From positions 1 through 64,000 of the forward strand of contig NZ_JBPPGJ010000011.1 of NCBI RefSeq assembly GCF_051594765.1: 64,000 nucleotides of DNA. Reading direction: 5' to 3'. A program made the position numbers and the translations under genes. Of the stretch, positions 52,660-61,654 are shown piece after piece (within the stretch, counting starts at the first letter, position 1; each line of letters starts with the position of its first letter). The DNA comes from Paenibacillus_AR sp051594765 (GTDB taxonomy: Bacteria > Bacillota > Bacilli > Paenibacillales > NBRC-103111). Under the pieces are notes generated by a model. The model saw nothing but the letters and a program-made list of their open reading frames with translations. It was not told the origin of the DNA and did not search any database.

Positions 52660-53628
52660 TTAGAACAAAGCGTAATCATCACAGGTTTTCCTTATGATGT
52701 AGTTGACCGTCATGATCAGGACGAAGCCGAAGAACGACTGGTACAATCCTGCTGCGGTACCCATGCCGATATCGAAATTGACGGTCAGGGTGCGATAGAC
52801 GTAGGTATCGATGATAATCGTGGAATCGTATAAGATGCCGTTGGTCCCGACGATCTGGAAGAACATATCGAACTGGCCTTTCAAGATATGGCCGAGCGAG
52901 AACAGGATCAGAAGAACGAAGGTCGGCATAAGCAGCGGGATGGTGATATAGCGTATCTGCTGGTAGATGCTGGCGCCGTCGATGCGCGCCGCTTCGTAAT
53001 ATTCTTCATTGATGCCGAGAAGAGCCGCCAGATAAACCACCGTTCCGAAGCCGACCCCCTTCCATACATCCGCCAGGACCAATATATATTTCCATGGCGC
53101 CACCTGGTTGTAGAAGCTGTACGGCTCGAATCCGAATGCCTTCAGGATCGAATTCAAGAAGCCGTGGTCGGTATTGAACAATTGATAGACCATGGCCCCC
53201 ACCAATACCCAGGAGATAAAGTGTGGCAAAAACATCATCGATTGGCTTGTCTTGCGAAACAGCTTGCCGGGAACCTGCGACAGCATAATCGCCATGGTCA
53301 TCTTCAGAAAATGACCGATAAAGATAAAAGCCACATTGTATAGAATCGTGTTCTTCGTCATTTTGAACAGGATGCCGGATTTGTACAGGAACTTGAAGTT
53401 TTCGAAGCCCACGAACGGACTGTGGAGCAAGCCCTTGTTAAAATCGAATTTGGTAAAGGCATAATAAATGCCGACCATGGGCACATAACTGAAGAGCGTA
53501 AAAAATATCAACACCGGCAAAATCATAAGCAACAAAACTTTATGTTTGATCAGATCGTGCCAAAATCTCTTCTTTCGGTGTACTGCGGACGATGGCCGTT
53601 CTCTGATCTCTGCCACTATATCGGACAT
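52660..53628 (-). CDS. ABC sugar-importer permease (LplB/YtePt-like)
   Basis: 322 aa from ATG 53628 (GAGGAGG about 10 nt upstream; a 56-codon longer reading is not needed). Six membrane helices, with the EAA loop YYEAARIDGASIYQQIRYITIPLL (~215-240). The first gene of the importer operon, 190 nt before which a sigma-A-like promoter is found, so it can be transcribed separately from the regulator. Confidence 0.92.
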   Translation of the reverse strand: MSDIVAEIRERPSSAVHRKKRFWHDLIKHKVLLLMILPVLIFFTLFSYVPMVGIYYAFTKFDFNKGLLHSPFVGFENFKFLYKSGILFKMTKNTILYNVAFIFIGHFLKMTMAIMLSQVPGKLFRKTSQSMMFLPHFISWVLVGAMVYQLFNTDHGFLNSILKAFGFEPYSFYNQVAPWKYILVLADVWKGVGFGTVVYLAALLGINEEYYEAARIDGASIYQQIRYITIPLLMPTFVLLILFSLGHILKGQFDMFFQIVGTNGILYDSTIIIDTYVYRTLTVNFDIGMGTAAGLYQSFFGFVLIMTVNYIIRKTCDDYALF

Positions 53629-53673
53629 CCCGATATCGCCTCCTCTTCCCGTTTCCTTGCGGTGGATAGGTCC

Positions 53674-53703
53674 ATCATAGGATTGCGGGAAGCGGCCGAT
53701 CAA
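53674..53703 (-). promoter_or_regulatory. promoter of the ABC importer/enzyme operon
   Basis: Minus strand TTGATC (53703-53698), 18-bp spacer, TATGAT (53679-53674); expected transcript start near 53667, ~39 nt before the permease ATG. Likely the target of the AraC regulator encoded upstream. Confidence 0.6.
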
Positions 53704-53794
53704 CGGCAAATAATCCGCATTTCTCACTTTTGGCGATGATATCGGAAAAAGAGAGTCCCGTCGGAAAAGGTTGGTGCCGCCCCATATACGCAAC

Positions 53795-53826
53795 AAAACC
53801 GGCTAGAGCTGGTCTCAAGCCGGTTT
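53795..53826 (-). terminator. terminator after the AraC-type regulator gene
   Basis: Minus strand AAACCGGCT (53826-53818) pairs with AGCCGGTTTT (53804-53795). It separates the regulator from the importer genes. Confidence 0.75.
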
Positions 53827-53849
53827 AGGGAGAGGGTCTTAGGGTCCAT

Positions 53850-56108
53850 CTATATCTTGCGGAATTCCGCCGGCGATACGCCGTGATATTTCTTGAAGGC
53901 CTTGTAGAAGTACGGACTGTTGGAGAATCCCGATCGTTCTGCAATCTCGCCGACCGGCAGATCGGTCTTCCGCAGCAGCTCCTGAGCCTTGCCCATTCTC
54001 ACCTCGGTAATATAGCTCAGGATGGTTCTAAGGGTCTGCTTCTTGAACAATCTGCCGATATGGTCGGCGGACAGCCCCAATTCCTCCGCGATGCAATCCA
54101 GCGAGAGCCCTTGGTCCATATACCGGGCATCGATCATATCCATAATCCGCTGTACGGTTTCCTCCTGCTTCCCGCTCTTCTTCTCTTCCATGCGGACGGC
54201 CAGCTCATCGAACCAGGCGAAGTACTCCGCCAGCACCCGATCCAGGGACTGTGCCCGGTTCGCCGCTTCCGCCAAGCTGTTCATGGACGATTCCAATTCG
54301 ATATCGTTGTGTACCTGAATGGTCTGGATGGCATTGTGAATTTCGAAGGACAGGTGCGACAGCGTCATCCGGTACGACATCATCGGGTAATGCTCCGTTC
54401 CCCGGAGCATCTCTTCGAAGATGCGCTTGGCCTGGTCGGTCCGGCCGAGCTTCAGCTCCTCCAGCAGCTGCTTCTCCTTGTGCAGGGGGTATTGGTAGGT
54501 GGTTGATCTCTTGGATTGTTCCAGCTTCTCCGCATCCAGCACACATCCGGCTCCGGCAAACAGCCGATGGTAGGATGCTTCCACCGCTTTGCCATACAGC
54601 TGATGGGCCTCAGCCATGGGCAGCTGCGGCTTGCACAGGAACACCGATACGGACACGCGCAGGCAATCATGCACCGCTTGCTGGATCCGTTCCGCCGTCA
54701 GCCTGGCCGAATCGGAGATCTGCTCCTCCGGCGGCAGCTCACGATCCAGCGGCTGAACCAATACGGCTACGCCATCCTCCCCCAGATCGGCAGCGGCAGC
54801 CCGGTAAGAGGCACCGCATATTTCCTCCGCGATATTGGCAATCCCGAACTTCAGGAGCTCCCGGTCCGAGTTGCTGTATCTCCCAACGAAGCTCTCATAA
54901 TCATCGATCTGCATCAGGAACAGGCCTGTATTCTTCTCCGGTTCCAGCGTTACCTCGAATTCCGCGCACTTGTCCCGAATCTGCCGAGAGTGAAAGCGCT
55001 CCCAACCCAGCATCAGATTCCGCAGGAAATCCTGTCTCCGCTTGGGGCGCAGATTCCGCCCTTCCGATTCGAGAGATCTTAACCGTGCGAGCATCTTGTC
55101 GGCCGGAGAGAACAACCGCTTCGACAGCATGAAGGAGATGGCGACCCCCATCACCAAGATGGCGGCGGCGATCAGGACCGTATCCTTCCGCATATGGTCA
55201 ATCGATCGGGTCAGCTCCCGGTACGGCATCACCCGGACATACCGCCAACCGAGATAATCGGGCTCGGAATAGGAGACGAACGATCGGACCCCATCCACGC
55301 TGCCCACGAAATAACCGGATTGCTCCGAATCGGACAGGATGCGTCTGACGTAGGGCTTTTCCTGCAAATCGCTCAGCATCGGGTACTTCCAGCTGTTGGA
55401 TGCAAGGATCCCCTCTTGATTCAGGATGAAGGTATTGGTGCTCGCGTTGGCCATCGTGCTGTCGATGGTTTTGTGCAGCTGGGTTTCGGATATGTTGACC
55501 ACGATTACGTTCCGGTCCTGACTTTTGGCTAAGGTGTCATAGATCAGAAACGTGTAATAATCGAGTGACAGCTGCTCCGTCACTCCTCCCGGGGTCTTGA
55601 TCTCCAAGTGACGCGGAATCGGCTCCAGGGTGTGATAGAGGGCCGCATTCCGGACAATGTCGACGATGCCTCGGTCGTAGAAGGATTCCGCTCTCTGGAT
55701 CTCGCTTCCGACGCTGACATCCGAGCTCACATAGAACGACGAGGTGCTGCCTTTGTAGACATAGATCGAATCGATAAACGGGGAGGTGGCCCGGTAAGCA
55801 TCCATCCGGTTGAGCGCCTTTGTCCTCTCGGGAATATCCAGCTCGTTGCTCAGCAGGTTCTGAATTTCAGGATCGATGTAGAGCTGCTTGGCAAAGGTGG
55901 ACGCCGTTACCGCCATGACCGAAACCTCCTGCCCAGTCTGCTTCAGTCCGTCCATCGTGACGTCATAATTCTGCTGCAGCATAATCCGCTCGAACAGAAC
56001 ATACAGCAGGAAGGACAAGAAGCAAATCGTCATGACGATCAGTAGCGTGATGACCATGAAGCTCTTCGCCGTCCAGGTTTGATCCGATTTCTTCGCAAAT
56101 AAGTACAT
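53850..56108 (-). CDS. membrane-anchored AraC-family regulator of the polysaccharide locus
   Basis: 752 aa from ATG 56108. GGGGGAT sits close upstream; an ATG 7 codons earlier is a weaker choice. Membrane helix ~18-40, extracellular sensor region ~45-290, second helix ~300-322 (DTVLIAAAILVMGVAISFML), a degenerate cyclase-like linker ~380-520, then a two-HTH AraC domain (~655-750: LSLDCIAEELGLSADHIGRLFKK and IAERSGFSNSPYFYKAFKKYHGVSPAEFRK). It senses an extracellular sugar and likely activates the importer/enzyme operon just downstream. Layout matches the first AraC gene, indicating paralogues. Confidence 0.9.
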   Translation of the reverse strand: MYLFAKKSDQTWTAKSFMVITLLIVMTICFLSFLLYVLFERIMLQQNYDVTMDGLKQTGQEVSVMAVTASTFAKQLYIDPEIQNLLSNELDIPERTKALNRMDAYRATSPFIDSIYVYKGSTSSFYVSSDVSVGSEIQRAESFYDRGIVDIVRNAALYHTLEPIPRHLEIKTPGGVTEQLSLDYYTFLIYDTLAKSQDRNVIVVNISETQLHKTIDSTMANASTNTFILNQEGILASNSWKYPMLSDLQEKPYVRRILSDSEQSGYFVGSVDGVRSFVSYSEPDYLGWRYVRVMPYRELTRSIDHMRKDTVLIAAAILVMGVAISFMLSKRLFSPADKMLARLRSLESEGRNLRPKRRQDFLRNLMLGWERFHSRQIRDKCAEFEVTLEPEKNTGLFLMQIDDYESFVGRYSNSDRELLKFGIANIAEEICGASYRAAAADLGEDGVAVLVQPLDRELPPEEQISDSARLTAERIQQAVHDCLRVSVSVFLCKPQLPMAEAHQLYGKAVEASYHRLFAGAGCVLDAEKLEQSKRSTTYQYPLHKEKQLLEELKLGRTDQAKRIFEEMLRGTEHYPMMSYRMTLSHLSFEIHNAIQTIQVHNDIELESSMNSLAEAANRAQSLDRVLAEYFAWFDELAVRMEEKKSGKQEETVQRIMDMIDARYMDQGLSLDCIAEELGLSADHIGRLFKKQTLRTILSYITEVRMGKAQELLRKTDLPVGEIAERSGFSNSPYFYKAFKKYHGVSPAEFRKI

Positions 56109-56192
56109 TCGATCCCCCCGACCATCCATTGAATTTCCCGGGTTTTCTGGGATTCCTGGTAGTACTATGGTAAAATCGTCCCTTTTCATTTG

Positions 56193-56220
56193 ATTATAAG
56201 CCTACGACCGCAAGTTGCAA
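56193..56220 (-). promoter_or_regulatory. sigma-A promoter of the AraC-type regulator gene
   Basis: Minus strand TTGCAA (56220-56215), 16-bp spacer, TATAAT (56198-56193); expected start near 56186, ~78 nt before the ATG. Confidence 0.7.
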
Positions 56221-56243
56221 TACCGGGTGCCGCCAGGAACGCC

Positions 56244-56291
56244 AAAAACGAAGGAGCGAAGCGGGGACAGGCCGCGCATCGCTCCTTCGTT
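56244..56291 (-). terminator. rho-independent terminator after the DUF457 membrane protein gene
   Basis: A 13-bp stem (AACGAAGGAGCGA 56247-56259 / TCGCTCCTTCGTT 56279-56291) followed on the minus strand by TTTTT. It closes the MarR-ABC-ABC-DUF457 operon. Confidence 0.85.
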
Positions 56292-56303
56292 ATGACCAGG
56301 CGC

Positions 56304-57191
56304 CTATGGCGCGCTATTCTCGATATATTCGAACAGGAAGGATTGCCCGTTCCGGTAGAAACGGGGATCGTAGACGCCCAACCGCTGGCCGTCGTCCACC
56401 ACCACGACAAAGGGGGACCATTCCATCAGCGTCTTCGCCTTGGGGTTGGCCGCGAACAGCCGCTCCAGGTCCGCATCCTCCCGGGACTCCAGCCGGATCC
56501 GCTCCGTCAGGCCGGTGAACACATTTCCCTTCTCCAGCACCACCTCGGAGCCTTGTTTGCCGATGACCGTGAACTGCCCCGGGACAAAATCCGCAGACAG
56601 CGCCACCTGCTCATAATGGGAATGAGCCTCCCGATAGAGCAGATAGCCTTGGGCGGACTGCAGCCCCACATGCAGCGCCATCAGCGCCCAGACGGCCCGG
56701 TACGCGAGATGCCCCGGCCATCCCTTCGGCAGGAGCCGGTACCGGACCCACAGCCAACCGGCCAGCATGATGAGCCAGAAGAGGGGGTCGACGATGGGTA
56801 TCGTCCCGAAGGTGACCCGCATGGGGGACCAGGGCTCGAAGTATCCGGTGCCCCATGCGTTGAAGAGGTCGCTCGTGTCATGGATGAACACGGCCAGGAG
56901 CCCCATGCCGAAGAGCCGCCCCCCTGCCTGGCGCTTCCACAGCAGACGGGCCAGGAGGAAGAGGAGCGCGGCCCAGACCGGCACCAGGAACACGGAATGG
57001 GTGAAGCCTCGGTGCCACATCTGATACCGTCCCGCCGTATCCCACAGCGAGGACACCACATCGATGTCCGGCGCCTGGGAGCCCAGCACGGCGGTGAACA
57101 GCAGCGCCCGCTTCGCCGGCTTCTCCCAGCCCCGCTTATCTACCGAGCCGTACAGCGTCAAGCCGAATAGAGTATGGGTGATCGTATCCAT
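56304..57191 (-). CDS. DUF457/YdjM-type membrane-bound metal-dependent hydrolase (YfhP-like)
   Basis: 295 aa with about five membrane helices. The family signature MDTITHTLFGL at the start, APDID and HRGFTHS (probable metal-binding His/Asp) are intact. Relatives are annotated as membrane-bound metal-dependent hydrolases; in Bacillus subtilis YfhP has been linked to control of neighbouring genes. It begins 3 nt after the stop of an ABC exporter half, its ribosome site lying inside that gene, so it belongs to the exporter operon. Confidence 0.85.
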   Translation of the reverse strand: MDTITHTLFGLTLYGSVDKRGWEKPAKRALLFTAVLGSQAPDIDVVSSLWDTAGRYQMWHRGFTHSVFLVPVWAALLFLLARLLWKRQAGGRLFGMGLLAVFIHDTSDLFNAWGTGYFEPWSPMRVTFGTIPIVDPLFWLIMLAGWLWVRYRLLPKGWPGHLAYRAVWALMALHVGLQSAQGYLLYREAHSHYEQVALSADFVPGQFTVIGKQGSEVVLEKGNVFTGLTERIRLESREDADLERLFAANPKAKTLMEWSPFVVVVDDGQRLGVYDPRFYRNGQSFLFEYIENSAP

Positions 57192-57194
57192 AGG

Positions 57195-59102
57195 TTATAC
57201 GGCTTGACCCCCGGCCTCTACCGCTTGGGAAGCGGTAAATTGGCTGTTGTACAGGTCCGCGTAGAAGCCGCCGGCTGCCAGCAGCTCTTGGTGTGTGCCC
57301 TTCTCGATGACGCTGCCGTGGTTCATGACCAGGATCAGGTCCGCGTCCCGGATGGTGGACAGCCGGTGGGCGATGACGAAGCTGGTCCGTCCCTGCATCA
57401 GGTTGTGCATGGCCTTCTGGATGTATACCTCGGTCCGGGTGTCGACGCTGCTGGTCGCTTCGTCCAGGATCAGGATGGACGGATCCGCCAGAATGGCCCG
57501 CGCGATGGTCAGGAGCTGGCGCTGGCCCTGCGAGATGTTGGACGCCTCCTCGTTCAGCACGGTGTCGTATCCGTCCGGCAGGGTCCGGATGAACCGGTCC
57601 GCGTGAGCGGCCCGGGCGGCGCGGATAATCTCCTCCTCCGTGGCCCCCTTGCGTCCGTAAGCGATATTGTCGCGGATCGTCCCGTTGAAGAGCCAGGTGT
57701 CCTGCAGCACCATGCCGAACAGGCTGCGCAGCTCTCCGCGCTTCAGATCCCGGATGTCCGCGCCGTCCACGGTAATGCGGCCGCTGCTCACCTCGTAGAA
57801 CCGCATCAGCAGGTTCACCAGGGTGGTCTTGCCGGCGCCGGTCGGCCCGACGATGGCAATGGTCTGGCCCGGCTTCACGTCGATGTTCAGATCCTCCATA
57901 AGCGGCGCGTCCGCCTTGTAGCCGAAGCCTACGCTCTCGAACCGGACGGAGCCCTCGGGGCTCTTCAGCACGACGGCATCCGGACGGTCCGCCGTTTCTT
58001 CCGGCTCGTCAAGCACCTCGAAGACCCGCTCCGCGGAAGCGATGGTGGACTGCAGGACGTTGGCGATGTTGGCCGTCTGGACGATGGGCTGGGTGAACTG
58101 CCGCGAATATTGGATGAACGCCTGGATATCGCCGATGGGCAAGCGGCCGTGGGAGACGTAGAGTCCGCCAACCACGCAGACCAGCACATAGCCGATATTG
58201 TTGACGAAGCCCAGGAGCGGCATGATGATGCCCGAGATGAAGTTGGCCTTGGCTCCGGCTTCGTACAGACGGCCGTTGATCTCGTCGAAGCGCTTCAGGG
58301 AATCGCCTTCCCGGCCGAAGGCCTTCACGATCTTATGGCCCGTGTACATCTCTTCGATATGGCCGTTCAGCTCGCCCAAGGTCCGCGATTGGGTCATGAA
58401 GTACCGCTGGGACCGTCCCGCGATGGCCTTCGTAACGAAGGCGCTGGCCGGCAGGGTCACCAATGCGATCAGGGTCATGACCGGGCTGATGGTCAGCATC
58501 ATGATGATGACGCCTACGATGGTGACCACCGAGGTGATCAGCTGGGTGACGCTTTGCTGCAGGGTGGTAGCGATGGTGTCGATGTCGTTGGTCACGCGGC
58601 TCAGGATTTCGCCATGCTTCCGGGCGTCGTAGTAGCCCAAGGGCAGCCGGGTCAGCTTATCCTTCACCTGCTGCCGCAGATCGAACACGGTCTTCTGCGC
58701 CACATCGGACATAATATAGCCCGTAATATAGTTGAAAAAGGCGCTGACAACATAAAGCACTGTCAGGATGATCAGAATCTGGCCGATGTAGCCGAAGTCC
58801 ACCGAAGCGCCGGGCAGATGCTGCATCTTCGCCATCAGGCCCTCGAACAGCTTGGTCGTCGCCTTGCCCATCACCTTGGGGCTGACGATGGAGAATACGG
58901 TGGACAGGATGGCCATCAGGAAGATGGTGAGAAGCTTCGTCCGGTGAGGCGCCATATAGCGCACCAGCCGCTTGAAGGTTCCCTTGGCATCCTTGGCCTT
59001 CTCCGGCGGCCGGCCGAAGGGTCCGCCTCCGGGGCCTCCCATGCCTGGCCCCCGTCCGCCTTGCGGGCGCGCCGCTGCTTGCTGCGATTGGTTGCCGCTC
59101 AT
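57195..59102 (-). CDS. ABC exporter half-transporter, ATP-binding/permease (YfiC-like)
   Basis: 635 aa. A Gly/Pro/Gln-rich cytoplasmic N-tail (~40 residues) precedes a six-helix ABC_membrane domain (~50-330) and a nucleotide-binding domain with Walker A (GPTGAGKTTL), signature NISQGQRQ, Walker B (ILILDEATSSVD) and the His switch (AHRLS). The second half of a heterodimeric exporter with the previous gene, whose stop overlaps this start by 4 nt (ATGA). The pair resembles Bacillus YfiB/YfiC multidrug-type exporters. The drug or lipid substrate is not known. Confidence 0.93.
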   Translation of the reverse strand: MSGNQSQQAAARPQGGRGPGMGGPGGGPFGRPPEKAKDAKGTFKRLVRYMAPHRTKLLTIFLMAILSTVFSIVSPKVMGKATTKLFEGLMAKMQHLPGASVDFGYIGQILIILTVLYVVSAFFNYITGYIMSDVAQKTVFDLRQQVKDKLTRLPLGYYDARKHGEILSRVTNDIDTIATTLQQSVTQLITSVVTIVGVIIMMLTISPVMTLIALVTLPASAFVTKAIAGRSQRYFMTQSRTLGELNGHIEEMYTGHKIVKAFGREGDSLKRFDEINGRLYEAGAKANFISGIIMPLLGFVNNIGYVLVCVVGGLYVSHGRLPIGDIQAFIQYSRQFTQPIVQTANIANVLQSTIASAERVFEVLDEPEETADRPDAVVLKSPEGSVRFESVGFGYKADAPLMEDLNIDVKPGQTIAIVGPTGAGKTTLVNLLMRFYEVSSGRITVDGADIRDLKRGELRSLFGMVLQDTWLFNGTIRDNIAYGRKGATEEEIIRAARAAHADRFIRTLPDGYDTVLNEEASNISQGQRQLLTIARAILADPSILILDEATSSVDTRTEVYIQKAMHNLMQGRTSFVIAHRLSTIRDADLILVMNHGSVIEKGTHQELLAAGGFYADLYNSQFTASQAVEAGGQAV

Positions 59103-60826
59103 GCAATCTCCTCCTCTGACAGCTGGGATGATACGATTTCCCGGTACACGGGGCAGGTCTGCAGCAGCTCCCGGTGGGTGCCGATTCCGGCCACTTCGCC
59201 GTCCTCCAGCACGATGATCCGGTCCGCATCCAGCACGGTGCTGACCCGCTGGGCCACGATCAGGACCGTAGCGTCGGCGGTTTCCTTCTTCAGCGCAGCC
59301 CGAAGCCGGGAGTCGGTCTTATAGTCCAGCGCCGAGAAGCTGTCGTCGAAGATGTAGATCTCCGGCCGGCGCACCAGGGCCCGGGCGATGGACAGACGCT
59401 GCTTCTGGCCTCCGGAGAGGTTGGTCCCGCCTTGGGAGATCATGGAGCCGAAGCCGTCCTGCATCTCCTCGATGAAATCGAGGGCCTGCGCCGTCGCGGC
59501 AGCATGCCGGACCTCCTCGTCCGTGGCGTCGTCCTTGCCGAAGCGGATGTTGTCGGCCGCCGTGCCCGTGAAGAGCACCGCCTGCTGGGGAACGAAGCCG
59601 ATCTTGGCGCGCAGCGTCTCCTGGGTCATCTCGCGGACATCCACTCCGTCCACCAGGACGCTGCCGTTCTCCACGTCGTAGAACCGCGGGATCAGATGGA
59701 TCAGCGTCGATTTGCCCGAGCCGGTACCGCCGATGATGGCCGTCACCTCGCCAGGCTCCGCCTTGAAGCTGATGCCCGACACTGCCGGCTGCTCCGCACC
59801 CGGATAGCGGAAGGTGACGTCGCGGAATTCCACATAGCCCTTCCGGTTCCCCGAAGCTTGGGGGGCAGCGGGATCCTTAATCTCCGGGTTCATGTCCAGC
59901 ACTTGATTGATCCGGGCCGCCGAGGCTTGGGCCCGCGGGAGCATGACCAGCATGAAGGACATCATGAGAAGCGAGAACATGATCTGGAACACATATTGGG
60001 TGAAGGCCATCAGGTCGCCGACCTGCATATGCCCTTCATCGATCCGGACGCTGCCGAACCAGAGAATGGCGATGCTGGTGAAGTTCATGATCAGCATCAT
60101 CGCCGGCATGAAGGCGGCCATAATCTTGTTGACCTTGATGGAGATGTCCGTCAAGTCCTTGTTGGCGCCGGTGAAGCGCTCGGTCTCCTGGTCCTCCCGG
60201 TTGAAGGCCCGAACGACGCGGATGCCGACCAGATTCTCCCGCAGGACCAGGTTCAGCTTGTCGATCTTCACCTGAATGGCCTTGAAATAGGGCATGCCGG
60301 TCCGGGAGATCAAGAGGATGACCGCCGCCATGACCGGCAGGGCCACGAACAGCACGGAGGACAACGTCGGGTCCTTGTGGTAGGCCAGGATCAGGCCGCC
60401 GATGCACATCATCGGGGCCATGATCATCATCCGGGTGATCATGATCAGAACCTGCTGCACCTGAGTGATGTCGTTGGTGGTCCGGGTAATGAGCGAGGCG
60501 GTTCCCAGGGTGTCAAACTCATGCAAGGTGAAGTGCTCCACATGCCGGAAGACCCTGCTGCGCATATCGCGGCCGTAGGCGGTGGAGAACTTCGAGGACA
60601 AATACATGGCGGTCAGGGAGCAGGCGGTGCCAATCAGCGCCACCAGCAGCATCCAGCCCCCGTATTTGTAGATCACATCCGTATTTCCTTTGGCGATGCC
60701 CTTGTCCACGATGTCCGACATCAGCGTCGGCAGATACAGCTCCGACATGGACTGAACGAAGATCAGCACGAGCACCGCAAGCACCGGCAAGGTATACGGC
60801 TTCAGGTAACGGAATAATTTCAGCAT
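59099..60826 (-). CDS. ABC exporter half-transporter, ATP-binding/permease (YfiB-like)
   Basis: 575 aa. Six-helix ABC_membrane domain (~10-300) and nucleotide-binding domain (~330-575) with Walker A (GGTGSGKSTL), signature TNLSGGQKQ and a Walker B ending FDDSFSALD in place of the usual D-E, so the catalytic Glu is Asp-Ser-type and this half probably has the degenerate ATP site of a heterodimeric exporter. Its last gene-coupled overlap (ATGA) with the partner and 7-nt overlap with the MarR gene show one operon. Confidence 0.93.
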   Translation of the reverse strand: MLKLFRYLKPYTLPVLAVLVLIFVQSMSELYLPTLMSDIVDKGIAKGNTDVIYKYGGWMLLVALIGTACSLTAMYLSSKFSTAYGRDMRSRVFRHVEHFTLHEFDTLGTASLITRTTNDITQVQQVLIMITRMMIMAPMMCIGGLILAYHKDPTLSSVLFVALPVMAAVILLISRTGMPYFKAIQVKIDKLNLVLRENLVGIRVVRAFNREDQETERFTGANKDLTDISIKVNKIMAAFMPAMMLIMNFTSIAILWFGSVRIDEGHMQVGDLMAFTQYVFQIMFSLLMMSFMLVMLPRAQASAARINQVLDMNPEIKDPAAPQASGNRKGYVEFRDVTFRYPGAEQPAVSGISFKAEPGEVTAIIGGTGSGKSTLIHLIPRFYDVENGSVLVDGVDVREMTQETLRAKIGFVPQQAVLFTGTAADNIRFGKDDATDEEVRHAAATAQALDFIEEMQDGFGSMISQGGTNLSGGQKQRLSIARALVRRPEIYIFDDSFSALDYKTDSRLRAALKKETADATVLIVAQRVSTVLDADRIIVLEDGEVAGIGTHRELLQTCPVYREIVSSQLSEEEIA

Positions 60827-61329
60827 GGCGATTCATCTCCTGTCTGTTTCTCTTTATGGCAGCCGGGCCGTACGTAGCCTGGCAAGCTTTCAACCGGTCC
60901 CGCCGCCAGCAGATTCTCTCTAAGACGGTGAAGCAGACGCTGCATCTCCGCGCGGTCCTCCTCCGGCATGGAGCCGAACAGCTCCTCGGCCATGACCCGC
61001 ATACGGGCTCTGGCCTGCTCGCACAGCTCTCTCCCCGGATCGGTCAAGGAAACGCGGGATACCCGCTGGTCATGAAGATCGGGCCGCCGCGCCACCCATC
61101 CGTTCTGCTCCATCCGCCGGAGCATCACCGTCAGGGTGGCGGGCCGGACATGCAGCCGCGTGGCCAGATCCTTCTGACTGATGCCGTCATGACGGTCCAG
61201 GATGAACAGCAAGGGCGGCTGGCCGGGGTAAATGCCGAGCGGCTCCAGCACGCCGTGAAGCCGGTGGAAGTGAAGCCGGGTCACATGGGTGAAGGTCTGG
61301 TACACGGTTTCCGGCTGTTGGACATCCAT
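60820..61329 (-). CDS. MarR-family transcriptional regulator of the ABC exporter operon
   Basis: 169 aa from ATG 61329, with GGGAGG about 11 nt upstream; a GTG four codons earlier would overlap the ribosome site. Winged helix-turn-helix of MarR type (~55-105: ISQKDLATRLHVRPATLTVMLRRMEQNGWVARRPDLHDQRVSRVSLT). MarR proteins repress export or stress genes and release DNA on binding phenolic or lipophilic ligands. A perfect 12-bp dyad sits just after its promoter, consistent with autorepression of the exporter operon. Confidence 0.92.
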   Translation of the reverse strand: MDVQQPETVYQTFTHVTRLHFHRLHGVLEPLGIYPGQPPLLFILDRHDGISQKDLATRLHVRPATLTVMLRRMEQNGWVARRPDLHDQRVSRVSLTDPGRELCEQARARMRVMAEELFGSMPEEDRAEMQRLLHRLRENLLAAGPVESLPGYVRPGCHKEKQTGDESPC

Positions 61330-61356
61330 CGGTAAAGGCACCTCCCGTCAATTTAG

Positions 61357-61368
61357 TTAGACGTCTAA
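61357..61368. promoter_or_regulatory. MarR operator candidate
   Basis: TTAGACGTCTAA is a perfect 12-bp dyad 3-14 nt after the expected start of the MarR operon transcript, placed to block elongation or promoter clearance. Confidence 0.65.
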
Positions 61369-61590
61369 ACAAAATCTATTGTAGCGCTCCTCGGGTTTCA
61401 TTCCAAGAGGGGGTTATGAATTTTTTATGTCCCTCCTAAGCTTAAAATATCCCTTCCCCCGTTTCTATGATCCAGAATACCGCAGCAATGTAAACGGAAT
61501 TTAAACCGGGCACCTGTTGGGCTGGGAGGCGGGTGTGTAGTCGGACGGGAGGCGAATGACCGTATAAAAATCCGGATAGGCTTCCCTCAG

Positions 61591-61633
61591 TTGCCACTGG
61601 ATTAAAATAAGTTTATAATTAGACTTAATCTAA
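61591..61633 (+). promoter_or_regulatory. promoter and Fur/PerR-type operator of the regulator gene
   Basis: TTGCCA (61591-61596), 17 bp, TATAAT (61614-61619). A 7-1-7 style operator TTAGACTTAATCTAA (61619-61633) overlaps the -10 end and the transcript start, indicating autorepression. Confidence 0.75.
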
Positions 61634-61654
61634 TTTATACTCAGGAGGGACGTC

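Larger units (their letters stand above)
61330..61654. promoter_or_regulatory. 325-bp divergent regulatory region between MarR and PerR genes
   Basis: No gene is visible. It holds the MarR promoter (minus strand TTGGAA 61406-61401, 17 bp, TACAAT 61383-61378), a dyad TTAGACGTCTAA (61357-61368) just after its transcript start, and the PerR-type promoter on the other strand. The middle (~61410-61590) shows nothing recognisable. Confidence 0.7.

Noticed and set aside
57174..59324. 716-codon frame antisense to the ABC exporter genes
   Set aside because: The minus strand carries full Walker and signature motifs; the plus frame is a compositional shadow.
61618..61634. Canonical Bacillus PerR box
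   Set aside because: The dyad has the right 7-1-7 form, but its bases differ from TTATAATnATTATAA, so only a Fur-family operator is claimed.
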